Source: a virus
Virus record (IMG/VR): IMGVR_UViG_3300027833_000025
Span: 1-64,000 of that record
Direction: 5' to 3' (one strand)
DNA length: 64,000 bases
The translations under genes were made by a program, and so were the position numbers. How positions within the stretch are numbered: the first letter of the stretch is position 1; each line of letters opens with the position of its first letter. This document shows positions 1-8,970 of this stretch, one piece after another. The notes beneath the pieces are model-generated. The model was given only the letters and a program-made list of their open reading frames with translations, was not told the origin of the DNA and ran no database searches.

Positions 1-1
1 T

Positions 2-3000
2 CGTATGGATTCTTCGTTAGATATGCAAGCGACAATCGACATGAATGGTGATAAAATCACTAGCGTAGGTACTCCTACAGTAGACACAGATGCAGCGAAC
101 AAGACATATGTAGATACAGCGATAAGTAGCAGTGGTTCAAGTGGTACAGATTTTGTTGCATCAGGCACATTGCCAAATGGCGTACCAGTTATTTTAAATT
201 CTGATGGTACAGTATCACATATTAATACTATAGGATCACTCGAAAGTATACCTAAAGGTACTGAAACTGATGCGGGATTTGGTAATATAACTTATCCATC
301 TGTTGCTTATGATCCGCATACGGCTGCTAGAGTTGTTTTAACTTGGAGAGATAATGGACTATTTGCAGCAGTAGGTACTATATCAGGAACGACAGTAACA
401 TTCGGCACTAAAGTTAGGGCATCAAGCGGCTCTACAGGCTATTATAGTCAAGTACATTTTGACCCAGTGACACCTAACAGTTTCGCGGTAATCTATAGAG
501 GTGGTAGTAATTACGGAACTATGATTGCTGGTACTATATCAGGAACTACAGTAACATTCGGTAGTCAAACTGTGTTCCTTTCGACTACAACTAATGATTT
601 TGATTTTGCGTTTGACCCTAGCACATCAGGATCATTTGTTGTTTCAGCCTCTAGTTCTACTGGTCTTAAAGTTTATGCGGGTACGTTATCTGGTACTACA
701 TTGACGTTTGGAACACCAGTTACAGCTAAAACTGGTGATGATTTTAGAGATATTAGTGTTGCATTTGATAGTAGCATTGCTGGTAATTATGTTTTGTCAT
801 ATGAAAACATGTCTACTTACCCCAATGTTAATTTTGAAATACTGGCGGGCACTGTATCTGGAACAACAGCAACGACAGGCGCAGTAACATTAGTGCAGTC
901 CATTGGAAATGGTGGACTTTTTGATGGAAATCAGATATTCTCTGATTCAAATGTCCCTGGCAAGTTTATAATGGCGTACCGATATGGACCTTCGTATGCT
1001 AGAGTCTGTACGGTGTCTGGAAACACGTTTACGTTTGGCACAGCAGTACAGATAAGCACCGCTACTCCTATAGGGGGTTCGATGTTTAGTTCGTACAACT
1101 CTAGTTTATCTAGTCTTATTTCGACTGCTTATTACAATTCCAACTTTGAGATGACAGTAAGCACAGTGTCAGGTATGACTATAACGCCGGCTACGCCCAT
1201 CATTGTTGCTGCTGGAAATCATGCCAATTTTAGTTTGTCGTTTGATACATATACATCGGGTCGCTTTATAGCGTTTTATAGAAATAGAACTGGCAGTCCA
1301 AATTATGGTGCTACACTTTTCGGTCAATTAGCAACAGTAGCCGCACCAAACTTAACGACAGAAACAGCATCTAATTTCATAGGTATATCTTCTGCGTCAT
1401 ACGCTGATGGAGAAACGGCAACTGTTACATTAGCAGGTTCTGTTTCAGACAACCAAACAGGTTTAACTACTAACTCAACTTACTATGTACAAACAGACGG
1501 CACGTTAACCACTACTGCTGGAACACCTAGCGTAGAAGCAGGACGAGCAATTTCATCTACTTCATTACTATTAACTAGTGATACAGGTCCGACTGGAGCA
1601 ACTGGAGCAACTGGTGGTTTCACCGAAGACTATGTACTAGCCGAAGATATGGCAGCAGGCAGCGTAGCAGTCATAAATTCATTGGGTAAAGTAGAATCTG
1701 TTACTGGTGTTGCTGCTATCACAGCAAGTTATTACGAAAATGCTACCCACACATTATCGACAAACATCTATGCTCAAAGAGGCGACATAGAATCGGATCC
1801 TTTAAATGATAATCGATTTGCTATTGTCCAGGCCAATGACACAGGCTGTAGGATTACAGTTGCAACAGTAAGTGGTACTACCATCACTTGGGGCACGACA
1901 CTACTGCTTAAAGGTGGCTCCTATCAACACATTACTCCTAGAATTTCTTGGGATTCCAATACTGCATCAGGTAGATTAGCTGTATATTATACTGATTATA
2001 CAGGTGGAGTATTTTCTGCATATCTGAGTGTTGTTACTGTATCCGGTACTACATGCACTGAGCAATCTCAGAACATGGTAGGTACTGGCATTGAATTTGG
2101 TGATTTGAAATGGGTTCCAGGAGTAGCAGGGCGACTTGTGTACACACAACGAGATGCTAAAACTCTTGTTATGTACAATGTTTCTGCAACTCATCAGACA
2201 ACATACAATAGCCAAGTTGCTTTTGGCGGATTAGATAGTAATCCCGCTCGTATAATGTTCTTTCCAGATGATGGCACCAAAGTTGTTCTCATGTATGGTA
2301 CTTCAAGTGGCATTGCTGTTCGTATCGCAACTATTTCAAGTTCTGCAATTACGCTTGGTACTGAACAAGTTATCACAGGGGCATCAAGTTCACAGGGTTT
2401 ATATAATCGTCATGGTGCTATAGCTTTTCCATATAACGATTCGTCAAAAGTAGTGTTTGCTTCTGAAGGAATAATGGCTTATAATCAATACAGTGCTGTA
2501 GCGGCAACTATATCTGGTGATACTTTTACTTTTGGAGACATTGTACTGATAGACACTGGTGGTAGCGATTATTCAAGCGAAGGTCTAGTCATGTTTAACC
2601 CGTTTGACTCAACTAATATAATTGTTAGTACAAATATAAGTGCGGCTGCATCCAACTTTCAAGTACTTGAACTAACAGGTACAACACTTGTTAAGCAATT
2701 GGCAACTGTAGTTGCTACTCAGGGATACTCGTTATTAGCTAACCTTAATGACAGTGGAAAGTTTGTGATGTTCAGAATGGATGCTGGCAGCGCCCAAATT
2801 AGTTCTTATGGAGTAACAGGTTCAACCACCCTCACGTCCGGAAAAGTAGCTGGACTCTTAACGACTACGGGAACTGCTGGACAAACAAAGCCAGTTCAAT
2901 TTATCGGAAGACTAGATGGATTTACAGGATTAACCATAGGTGCTGAATATTATGCGCAGCCTGTTGGTGGAATATCTACTGTAAATTCTATAGGATCTGT

Positions 3001-3046
3001 ACTTATTGGCTTTGCAGCTAGCGAAACTGCTATACAAATTAAGTAA
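2..3046 (+). CDS. Large phage fibre/adhesin-like virion protein (5' end outside window)
   Basis: The frame is open at the left edge, so the gene probably begins upstream; the first ATG in the window is at 5. The visible part is about 1014 residues. Near the N-terminus it has DMNGDKITSVGTP followed by DTDAANKTYVD, a motif common in the shaft of phage tail fibres. The rest is built from many imperfect repeats of the type SGTTVTFGT, rich in Gly, Ser and Thr and predicted to be beta-stranded. A short collagen-like GPTGATGATGG stretch lies near residue 530 and marks the junction of two similar halves, which suggests an internal duplication. This is most likely a host-recognition fibre or other surface-exposed virion protein. 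It is followed by a strong terminator at 3106-3132. No enzymatic motif was recognised. Confidence 0.7.
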   Translation, partial: RMDSSLDMQATIDMNGDKITSVGTPTVDTDAANKTYVDTAISSSGSSGTDFVASGTLPNGVPVILNSDGTVSHINTIGSLESIPKGTETDAGFGNITYPSVAYDPHTAARVVLTWRDNGLFAAVGTISGTTVTFGTKVRASSGSTGYYSQVHFDPVTPNSFAVIYRGGSNYGTMIAGTISGTTVTFGSQTVFLSTTTNDFDFAFDPSTSGSFVVSASSSTGLKVYAGTLSGTTLTFGTPVTAKTGDDFRDISVAFDSSIAGNYVLSYENMSTYPNVNFEILAGTVSGTTATTGAVTLVQSIGNGGLFDGNQIFSDSNVPGKFIMAYRYGPSYARVCTVSGNTFTFGTAVQISTATPIGGSMFSSYNSSLSSLISTAYYNSNFEMTVSTVSGMTITPATPIIVAAGNHANFSLSFDTYTSGRFIAFYRNRTGSPNYGATLFGQLATVAAPNLTTETASNFIGISSASYADGETATVTLAGSVSDNQTGLTTNSTYYVQTDGTLTTTAGTPSVEAGRAISSTSLLLTSDTGPTGATGATGGFTEDYVLAEDMAAGSVAVINSLGKVESVTGVAAITASYYENATHTLSTNIYAQRGDIESDPLNDNRFAIVQANDTGCRITVATVSGTTITWGTTLLLKGGSYQHITPRISWDSNTASGRLAVYYTDYTGGVFSAYLSVVTVSGTTCTEQSQNMVGTGIEFGDLKWVPGVAGRLVYTQRDAKTLVMYNVSATHQTTYNSQVAFGGLDSNPARIMFFPDDGTKVVLMYGTSSGIAVRIATISSSAITLGTEQVITGASSSQGLYNRHGAIAFPYNDSSKVVFASEGIMAYNQYSAVAATISGDTFTFGDIVLIDTGGSDYSSEGLVMFNPFDSTNIIVSTNISAAASNFQVLELTGTTLVKQLATVVATQGYSLLANLNDSGKFVMFRMDAGSAQISSYGVTGSTTLTSGKVAGLLTTTGTAGQTKPVQFIGRLDGFTGLTIGAEYYAQPVGGISTVNSIGSVLIGFAASETAIQIK

Positions 3047-3105
3047 AAGAATTTTACTTAAAGCAATCGATGTTGTTATTGAAAATACAATAATATAAAC
3101 TAGGT

Positions 3106-3132
3106 AAAAAACCCACAAATGTGGGTTTTTTT
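3106..3132 (+). terminator. Rho-independent terminator after the fibre gene
   Basis: A perfect 7-bp stem, ACCCACA (3111-3117) with TGTGGGT (3120-3126), a 2-nt loop, an A-run before and a T-run after. It separates the fibre gene from the early promoter at 3145. Confidence 0.92.
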
Positions 3133-3144
3133 GTGGATAGACAC

Positions 3145-3173
3145 TTGACAAAAGTAATGATCCTTGCTATAAT
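3145..3173 (+). promoter_or_regulatory. Sigma-70-type early promoter
   Basis: TTGACA (3145-3150) and TATAAT (3168-3173), 17-bp spacer. The spacer contains AATGATCCTT, a degenerate form of the palindrome found in sister promoters. Drives the 3209 gene. Confidence 0.85.
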
Positions 3174-3208
3174 AGTTAAGTAAGTTAATAAAGAAGAGCG
3201 AGAAAATT

Positions 3209-3427
3209 ATGACACAACTTGATTCAATATTGCAGATTTTTGAAACATCACCCAACGAGAGAAGTTTTGCAAAGGGCATCCCAATGATGTATGTAGATGA
3301 TGTGCAGCGTCAATATCCTGGGAAGTTTAGATATAAGTATCGTGGTCCTTCAAATGCAGAATATACTCGACCACAGTCGTACATCGTTAAACATTATGCA
3401 ACATCATTTGCATTATATCTTAAATAA
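3209..3427 (+). CDS. Small early protein, unknown function
   Basis: 72 residues, slightly basic, no recognised domain. It is the sole gene between two consensus promoters (3145 and 3432), so it is transcribed from its own early promoter. The ATG follows a purine-rich AAGAAGAGCGAG stretch that can serve as ribosome binding site. Function not recognised. Confidence 0.65.
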   Translation: MTQLDSILQIFETSPNERSFAKGIPMMYVDDVQRQYPGKFRYKYRGPSNAEYTRPQSYIVKHYATSFALYLK

Positions 3428-3431
3428 CCCT

Positions 3432-3461
3432 TGACAAACCAATACATCTTACTGTATAATA
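3432..3461 (+). promoter_or_regulatory. Sigma-70-type early promoter
   Basis: TTGACA (3432-3437) and TATAAT (3456-3461), 18-bp spacer, followed by an ATTAATTAATTAG leader like those of other early genes here. Drives the AAA ATPase gene. Confidence 0.8.
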
Positions 3462-3496
3462 GAACTTCATTAATTAATTAGATAGGAATCTAAAAC

Positions 3497-4381
3497 ATGA
3501 CTACTCAAACAATCAAATTAACCACTACAAAACGCAAAGCAGGTCGTCCTCGTAAGAACGCAGCAGCATCTATCATTGAAGTAGATACTACTGAGTCGGT
3601 TACTACTGAAACTGATAATGAGATTGTTGAGCGTCTACGTGAACGATTCAGTATCTTAGATGAAATGACTCAAATGTCAGTAGATGGTGATATTCGCGGA
3701 ATGGTAGTAACAGGTCCTCCTGGAGTTGGTAAGTCATTCGGTGTTGAGAATGTTATTGAAAAGAATTCATTGTTTGATAAGTTACGTGGTGCAGTATCGC
3801 GATTTGGCATTGAGAAAGGAGCGGCGTCTGCAATCGGTTTATATAAGTTGTTATATCGTTATGCTGATGCTAACAATGTACTTGTATTAGACGATTGTGA
3901 TTCGGTGTTGTATGATGAATTATCATTAAACCTATTAAAAGCAGCGTTAGATAGTTCTAAGAAGCGTAGGATTTCTTGGAACACTGAAAGTTCAGCACTC
4001 CGTCGTGAAGGAATTCCTGAGTCATTTGAATTTAAAGGATCTGTAATTTTCATTACTAACTTGAAATTTGACAAAGTACGTGGTAAGATCAAAGATCACT
4101 TAGATGCAATTATGTCGCGTTGTCACTATCTTGATCTGACTATGAACAGTACACGTGAGCGTCTATTGCGTTGTCGTCAAGTTGTTAAGGATGGTATGCT
4201 AGAAGATTATGGTTTTTCAGAAGCAGAGCAAACCGAAATCGTTGATTTTGTAGATAATAACAAAGATCGTATGCGCGAGATTAGTCTACGTATGGTATGT
4301 AAAATTGCAGACTTGCGTAAAACCAAAAGTGACAAATGGCAGCGTATGGCAGAAATCACTTGTATGCGATCAACTGCATAA
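3497..4381 (+). CDS. AAA+ family ATPase with AT-hook-like N-terminus
   Basis: 294 residues. An N-terminal basic AGRPRK stretch (about residues 14-19) resembles an AT-hook for minor-groove DNA binding. Walker A GPPGVGKS starts near residue 73 and Walker B VLVLDDCDS near 128; VIFITN further on fits sensor 1. The protein is therefore an ATP-dependent motor or loader that probably acts on DNA. It does not resemble the T4 clamp loader gp44 closely enough to assign that role. It has its own early promoter and a terminator just after it, so it is a single-gene unit. Confidence 0.8.
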   Translation: MTTQTIKLTTTKRKAGRPRKNAAASIIEVDTTESVTTETDNEIVERLRERFSILDEMTQMSVDGDIRGMVVTGPPGVGKSFGVENVIEKNSLFDKLRGAVSRFGIEKGAASAIGLYKLLYRYADANNVLVLDDCDSVLYDELSLNLLKAALDSSKKRRISWNTESSALRREGIPESFEFKGSVIFITNLKFDKVRGKIKDHLDAIMSRCHYLDLTMNSTRERLLRCRQVVKDGMLEDYGFSEAEQTEIVDFVDNNKDRMREISLRMVCKIADLRKTKSDKWQRMAEITCMRSTA

Positions 4382-4402
4382 TAGTTTATTGACTGTTATA
4401 TA

Positions 4403-4425
4403 AGACCCAGGAATCCTGGGTCTTT
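4403..4425 (+). terminator. Hairpin terminator after the AAA ATPase gene
   Basis: A perfect 9-bp stem AGACCCAGG/CCTGGGTCT (4403-4411 and 4415-4423) with a 3-nt loop, but only a short T tract. A TTG at 4424 that could open the next reading frame lies inside this structure and is therefore an unlikely start codon. Confidence 0.75.
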
Positions 4426-4459
4426 GGTTATAATAAGTAAAACAAATTGGAGAACAACA

Positions 4460-5917
4460 ATTAAAACTGCAACAATTATATTGAAAGACGAAGTCAATGC
4501 AAAGATAGAAGGACTTGAACTTACCACTAGAAAAAAACTAGAGGCAAAGTTTAAGTTTTTCTTGCCTTATGCGCGACATGTTCCTTCCTATAAATTAGGT
4601 AGATGGGATGGGTGTGAGCGATATTTTACCATTGGTGGTATTACATTTGTCAGTCTATTAGAGACAGCGATTCCTATTATCATCGAAGATGGTTATCAGA
4701 TTGAACTAGACGATCTTAGAACCCATAATAAACTTGAGTTTGATTTGGTAGATGAATCTACGTTTCAACATAAAGTATGGCCCGCGAAGCATCGTTTTGA
4801 AGGACAACCTGTAACACTACGTGATTATCAAATTGAAATTGTCAACAAGTTTGTAGAAACACCTCAGTGTCTACAAGAGATTGCAACAGGTGCTGGTAAA
4901 ACATTGATTACAGCAGCGTTAAGTTATAAAGCAGAGAAGTATGGTCGTTCTATTGTTATCGTCCCAAATAAAGATTTGGTGAATCAAACATGTGCAGATT
5001 ATATTAATCTTGGACTTGATGTTGGTGTGTACTTTGGTGATAAAAAAGAATTTGGACGAACTCATACAATTTGTACATGGCAGAGTCTTAACGTAATTCG
5101 TAAACGATTCAAGAATGGTGAGCAAGATTGGGGATTGCAAGACTTTGCAGAGGATGTAGTCTGTATCATAGTAGACGAAGTTCACCAAGCAAAGGCGGAT
5201 GTACTAAAAGATATGCTTACTAAGGAATTTGCTAATGTACCTTTACGATGGGGATTGACAGGTACAATACCAAAAGCAGAAAACGAACAAATGACATTGC
5301 AAGTTAGTTTGGGCAATGTAGTAAATCGTTTAGCAGCATCAGAATTACAAGACATGGGTGTACTAAGTAATTGTCATGTTAATATTGTACAAATGAAAGA
5401 AATCACTGACTATACTAATTATCAAAGTGAATTGACATTTTTGACAACGAATGCACATCGTATTAGTTACATGGGTGATTTAATAAAGACAATATCACAA
5501 TCTGGTAATACTCTGGTATTGGTTGATCGCATTAAAGCAGGCGAAATGTTAGTTGATCATATTGGCGGTGATACTACTTTCGTTAAGGGAGCAATGAAGT
5601 CTACAGATCGTAAAGACACATACGATGAAATTAATGAAGCGACTAATAGTATTACTATTGCGACATATGGTGTAGCAGCAGTTGGATTAAACATCCCACG
5701 CATATTTAACATGGTATTGATTGAGCCTGGTAAGAGTTTTGTGCGTGTAATACAATCAATTGGACGTGGTGTTCGTAGAGCAGATGATAAGGACTTTGTA
5801 GAGATATATGATTTCACGAGTACAGCAAAGTTTAGTAAGCGTCATTTGACTGAACGTAAGAAATTTTATAAAGAAGCAAATTATCCTTTTTCAATAGAGA
5901 AAGTAGATTACAAGTAA
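4460..5917 (+). CDS. uvsW: UvsW-like superfamily 2 DNA helicase, apparently with an ATT start codon
   Basis: About 485 residues. The N-terminal part ends in KLGRWDG, the region that in T4 UvsW reads YGNWDG. The helicase core has motif I ATGAGKT (near residue 143), motif II DEVH (near 239), motif III GLTGT and motif VI SIGRGVRR. UvsW remodels branched DNA and drives fork regression and recombination-dependent replication. The frame is open back to a TTG at 4424, but that lies in the terminator. A GGAG at 4449-4452 sits 7 nt before an in-frame ATT at 4460, and starting there gives an N-terminus (M)KTATIILKDE that matches the expected start of the fold. No in-frame ATG is near. A sequencing error (ATG read as ATT) is the alternative. 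Confidence 0.88.
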   Translation: MKTATIILKDEVNAKIEGLELTTRKKLEAKFKFFLPYARHVPSYKLGRWDGCERYFTIGGITFVSLLETAIPIIIEDGYQIELDDLRTHNKLEFDLVDESTFQHKVWPAKHRFEGQPVTLRDYQIEIVNKFVETPQCLQEIATGAGKTLITAALSYKAEKYGRSIVIVPNKDLVNQTCADYINLGLDVGVYFGDKKEFGRTHTICTWQSLNVIRKRFKNGEQDWGLQDFAEDVVCIIVDEVHQAKADVLKDMLTKEFANVPLRWGLTGTIPKAENEQMTLQVSLGNVVNRLAASELQDMGVLSNCHVNIVQMKEITDYTNYQSELTFLTTNAHRISYMGDLIKTISQSGNTLVLVDRIKAGEMLVDHIGGDTTFVKGAMKSTDRKDTYDEINEATNSITIATYGVAAVGLNIPRIFNMVLIEPGKSFVRVIQSIGRGVRRADDKDFVEIYDFTSTAKFSKRHLTERKKFYKEANYPFSIEKVDYK

Positions 5918-5923
5918 AACCTA

Positions 5924-5952
5924 TTGACTCGTATGATATAATGTGATATAAT
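5924..5952 (+). promoter_or_regulatory. Sigma-70-type promoter
   Basis: TTGACT (5924-5929) and TATAAT (5947-5952), 17-bp spacer. A second overlapping TATAAT at 5937 is too close to the -35 to be used with it. Drives the 5982-8970 gene run. Confidence 0.75.
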
Positions 5953-5981
5953 GTATTACATTAATAATAAGGAACCAAATT

Positions 5982-6482
5982 ATGAAAATCCTAACGGTTG
6001 AGAATAAGACCTACGAATTGGATGATGTGCCAGAATTAGTAGATGATCTACGATATGGCGTATTAGATTACAGTGACCCAAAGAACGTGGATTATTATTT
6101 TATTCCATTAATCTTTTTAGAAAGTTTTTATAGTCCCGCAGCAGTGTTGCAAGTTGGTGAATATACGATCAATGTACCTTTGGATTGGAGTATTGTTATT
6201 TGCGACCCAGAAGTAGGAAATCCTGAAGTAATTAGTTTGATGGGATTAAATGATAGAGGTTTCACTACAATTGCGATGAACCCAATGACTGGCTATAGCC
6301 CAAAATATCTTGATGTGAATATTGTTAATGTGTTTACAGATGTAAAATGGCATGCCCCAAAACTGAAGTTTGGTCATATTCTGTCAGTACCATTGTGTGA
6401 TGGTGATAATCCAGAATGTATCTATCTTATAAAAGAAGTAAATAAGATACCAGAAGTATTAGACATTAGTGAGTTGATTTAG
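5982..6482 (+). CDS. Conserved phage-type hypothetical protein
   Basis: 166 residues, acidic, no recognised catalytic motif. The middle part (VPLDWSIVICDPEVGNPEVI) and the C-terminal FGHILSVPL stretch look like a compact globular domain. First gene of a same-strand run 5982-8970 served by the promoter at 5924; the next gene starts 9 nt after its stop. Its position between the UvsW-like helicase and a possible clamp-loader subunit suggests a replication or late-transcription accessory role, but this is only context. Confidence 0.65.
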   Translation: MKILTVENKTYELDDVPELVDDLRYGVLDYSDPKNVDYYFIPLIFLESFYSPAAVLQVGEYTINVPLDWSIVICDPEVGNPEVISLMGLNDRGFTTIAMNPMTGYSPKYLDVNIVNVFTDVKWHAPKLKFGHILSVPLCDGDNPECIYLIKEVNKIPEVLDISELI

Positions 6483-6491
6483 GAATAAATT

Positions 6492-7211
6492 ATGACTCAA
6501 GATCATCATGTAAGAATAGTGAAACACGATATGTGGGACATGACTACTAAATTGTGTTATGGTTATGACTCATGTATGTATATATGCACGACTAAATTAT
6601 CTGATTCTCACATGAGTACTCATCGAAGACTAATGGCACTTAAACCAATTATCAAAAATAATACAACTGATGTAAAAATAGTGATTGGGGATAATTATTA
6701 TTATCGTATGAATGGATGCACACTGCGCGTATACTTTAATATGCTTAACGACGAAGCAGTTAAGTTCTTATTGCATGTCACAGATAAAAATACTAATCTT
6801 TTTGATATAGTGCAAGTAAAGTCCCCAAAAGATGAAGCACATAGAGAGTTGCTTAATAACAAAGAAATAACGCAGATTATAAGAAAGCAGAACTACTATG
6901 ATAAGTATGTATACAGTGTAACTATTCGAATGAATGCTATTACAGTTAAGCAGCCTCAGCATCAATATCAATGGAGTAGGAGTAATCCTGAATCACATAA
7001 ACGTATGCTTGATATGAGAAAATGGTTAAAAGACACAATGCCAAATAGTATGACCACTGCTTATTATGATGATGTAAAAATATATACTAATGATATTAGT
7101 GCTTTGATGATGTTTAGGTTGTCATTTGACGTATCTACGTGTATAATAAAAGAAGCAATCATAGTTAAAGAAGATAAAAAGCAACCCCTAGAATTGAAAA
7201 TAGTGTTTTAA
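6492..7211 (+). CDS. Hypothetical protein
   Basis: 239 residues, rich in Lys, Met and Tyr, no recognised domain. The ATG is preceded by AGGAATAAATT with a usable ribosome binding site. It sits in the 5982-8970 run with 2 nt before the next gene. Composition matches its neighbours, so it is a real phage gene of unknown function. Confidence 0.65.
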   Translation: MTQDHHVRIVKHDMWDMTTKLCYGYDSCMYICTTKLSDSHMSTHRRLMALKPIIKNNTTDVKIVIGDNYYYRMNGCTLRVYFNMLNDEAVKFLLHVTDKNTNLFDIVQVKSPKDEAHRELLNNKEITQIIRKQNYYDKYVYSVTIRMNAITVKQPQHQYQWSRSNPESHKRMLDMRKWLKDTMPNSMTTAYYDDVKIYTNDISALMMFRLSFDVSTCIIKEAIIVKEDKKQPLELKIVF

Positions 7212-7213
7212 AT

Positions 7214-7672
7214 ATGAGTAAATTAAATATTAAAAATGAGATGCGTGCAATTGATACACGTGATCGCAATTGGTATGATAGTCTAACTGATGAAGAGACT
7301 GTGAAATATAATAAGAATATGTGGACACAGCAACGGTTCATAAGTTCATGTAAAGGTAAATTGGCAGAGCATTATTTAGAGTGGACAAACGAATTAGTAA
7401 ATATTCACTTTAATACTCTTAGACATCATCCCAAGTTACAGTTTCAGTTATTACAAGCGTTGTCATTAGGAACTAGTCAATATCATGAGTGGATTTCTCC
7501 TGGCAAGAAGGGAACAGATACGAAGATATTTAAATTCATTAAAGAAAACTACCCTAATTTAAACGATGATGAAGTAGAATTGTTTATTGGTATGCATGAC
7601 AAGAATGATCTAAGAGAATTGCTATTTGATTTTGGATTAAGTAAAAAAGAAACAACTGCTCTTCTTAAATGA
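7214..7672 (+). CDS. Possible clamp-loader small subunit (gp62-like)
   Basis: 152 residues. The pattern NELVNIHFNTLRHHPKLQFQ followed by a Tyr-His-Glu-Trp segment and an acidic helical C-terminus resembles the small clamp-loader subunit (gp62) of T4-like marine phages, where a conserved N-terminal helix is followed by LQ-hydrophobic and a basic/Trp segment. That subunit pairs with gp44 to load the gp45 sliding clamp. The match is from remembered family patterns, not an alignment, and gp44 and gp45 are not seen in this window. Treat as tentative. Confidence 0.4.
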   Translation: MSKLNIKNEMRAIDTRDRNWYDSLTDEETVKYNKNMWTQQRFISSCKGKLAEHYLEWTNELVNIHFNTLRHHPKLQFQLLQALSLGTSQYHEWISPGKKGTDTKIFKFIKENYPNLNDDEVELFIGMHDKNDLRELLFDFGLSKKETTALLK

Positions 7673-7692
7673 GAATAACAAGTTTATAAATT

Positions 7693-8385
7693 ATGCAACA
7701 AAAATCGTATAAATGTGAATACTGCAATAAAGACTTTAAGCGTGAAAACACGCTTATCGTACATCTATGTGTACAGAAAAAACGACATATGCAAGAGACA
7801 GATAAAGATGTTCAATTAGGATATCGTGCATATCAGTTATTTTATCGTATTGGGACAAATTCAAAGAAAGACAAATCTTATACCGAATTTGCAAAAAGTT
7901 CGTATTATGGTGCGTTCATAAAGTTTGGCAAATATTGCATTGAGGTTAAGATAGATGATGTAATTGGATTCACCACTTGGTTACTAAAGAATCAAGTAAA
8001 ACTAGATCACTGGACACATGATGCGAGATTTAGTGGGTGGGTAAAAGAGCGATTGAAAGTTGAGAGTGTTGATAGAGCAGTCGAGCGAACAATACTAGCA
8101 ATGCAAGATTGGGCAGAAGATAGAGAAAGTGATTGGAATACATATTTCAAAACAGTAGCGCCTAGTCTAGCAGTTTTTCATATATGTTCTGGTAGAATCA
8201 GTCCTTGGGTTATATATGCAAGTAATGATGCACAGGGATTATTGGATATGTTGAATAATAAACAGATTGAAATGATTGTAGATTATATTGATCCTCAATA
8301 TTGGCAGATACGATTAAAGCGTAAAAATGAAGTTAAAGATTTACAATGGGTAGAAACTATTTTGAAACAAGCGAGTATAGGATAA
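7693..8385 (+). CDS. C2H2 zinc-finger protein of T4-like phages, function unknown
   Basis: 230 residues. The N-terminus carries YKCEYCNKDFKRENTLIVH, with Cys7, Cys10, His23 and then a Cys and His that complete a classical C2H2 finger. The rest is helical, with conserved-looking SSYYGAFIKFGKY and ISPWVIYAS segments. Proteins of this layout occur in T4-like marine phages without assigned function; that statement is from memory. The finger suggests DNA or protein binding. Sits between the gp62-like and DnaE-like genes. Confidence 0.7.
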   Translation: MQQKSYKCEYCNKDFKRENTLIVHLCVQKKRHMQETDKDVQLGYRAYQLFYRIGTNSKKDKSYTEFAKSSYYGAFIKFGKYCIEVKIDDVIGFTTWLLKNQVKLDHWTHDARFSGWVKERLKVESVDRAVERTILAMQDWAEDRESDWNTYFKTVAPSLAVFHICSGRISPWVIYASNDAQGLLDMLNNKQIEMIVDYIDPQYWQIRLKRKNEVKDLQWVETILKQASIG

Positions 8386-8391
8386 ATTAGT

Positions 8392-8970
8392 ATGATAGTT
8401 AATACAGATATTGACATAGATATTGCGAATAGAGATAAATTACTTGCTCTAATTGAAAATACGCCTGCAATGATAAAGCGAGAACATACTGAAAAAAAGC
8501 ACAACACAGGTGTATATTTTCATGAGATTCCTACTAATCCATATAATGGTTTAGCGACAATAGATCATAAAGATGCCGAAAAGATGGGTTACTTTAAAAT
8601 GGATTTGTTGAATGTATCAGTATATAATGATATCAATAACAAAGCAGAACTTGATGAATTACTTGAAATGGAACCCATGTGGGATCTATTAGAGCATAGG
8701 GAAATTGTTGAGAAATGTTTCCATATACATTCACATTATGGAATTGTTCAACAAATGAAGCCTAAAAGTGTTGGTCAATTGGCAGCAGTATTGGCAATGA
8801 TACGACCAGCAAAGAGTCACCTAATTGGCAAAGATTGGGATACTGTGATGAACGACATTTGGGTTAAGCCAGAAGATGATTCTTATTACTTTAAGAAAAG
8901 TCACGCTCACTCATACGCAATGGTAGTGGTTATGCAATTAAACAAGATCGTTAAAGACTCTTTTTCATAA
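8392..8970 (+). CDS. Small stand-alone DnaE-like (Pol III alpha-derived) protein
   Basis: 192 residues. MGYFKMDLLNVSVYNDI, PKSVGQLAAVLAMIRPAK and FKKSHAHSYAMVV match, in order, the conserved segments of bacterial DNA polymerase III alpha (KfDfLGL, a segment ending in RPGP, and FNKSHAxAYA). The catalytic aspartates, PHP domain and thumb are absent, so it cannot be an active polymerase. It may bind the primer-template or act on the host replisome. It ends inside the last codons of the convergent gene at 8951-9322 (20-bp overlap). Confidence 0.6.
   Translation: MIVNTDIDIDIANRDKLLALIENTPAMIKREHTEKKHNTGVYFHEIPTNPYNGLATIDHKDAEKMGYFKMDLLNVSVYNDINNKAELDELLEMEPMWDLLEHREIVEKCFHIHSHYGIVQQMKPKSVGQLAAVLAMIRPAKSHLIGKDWDTVMNDIWVKPEDDSYYFKKSHAHSYAMVVVMQLNKIVKDSFS

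Noticed and set aside
3497-4381. Clamp loader large subunit gp44
   Set aside because: It has Walker motifs but lacks the clamp-loader N-terminal pattern and SRC motif that I would expect; the AT-hook start is also atypical.
4424-4459. TTG start at 4424 for the UvsW-like helicase
   Set aside because: It is inside a terminator hairpin and upstream of the well-placed GGAG; it adds residues not expected at the start of the fold.
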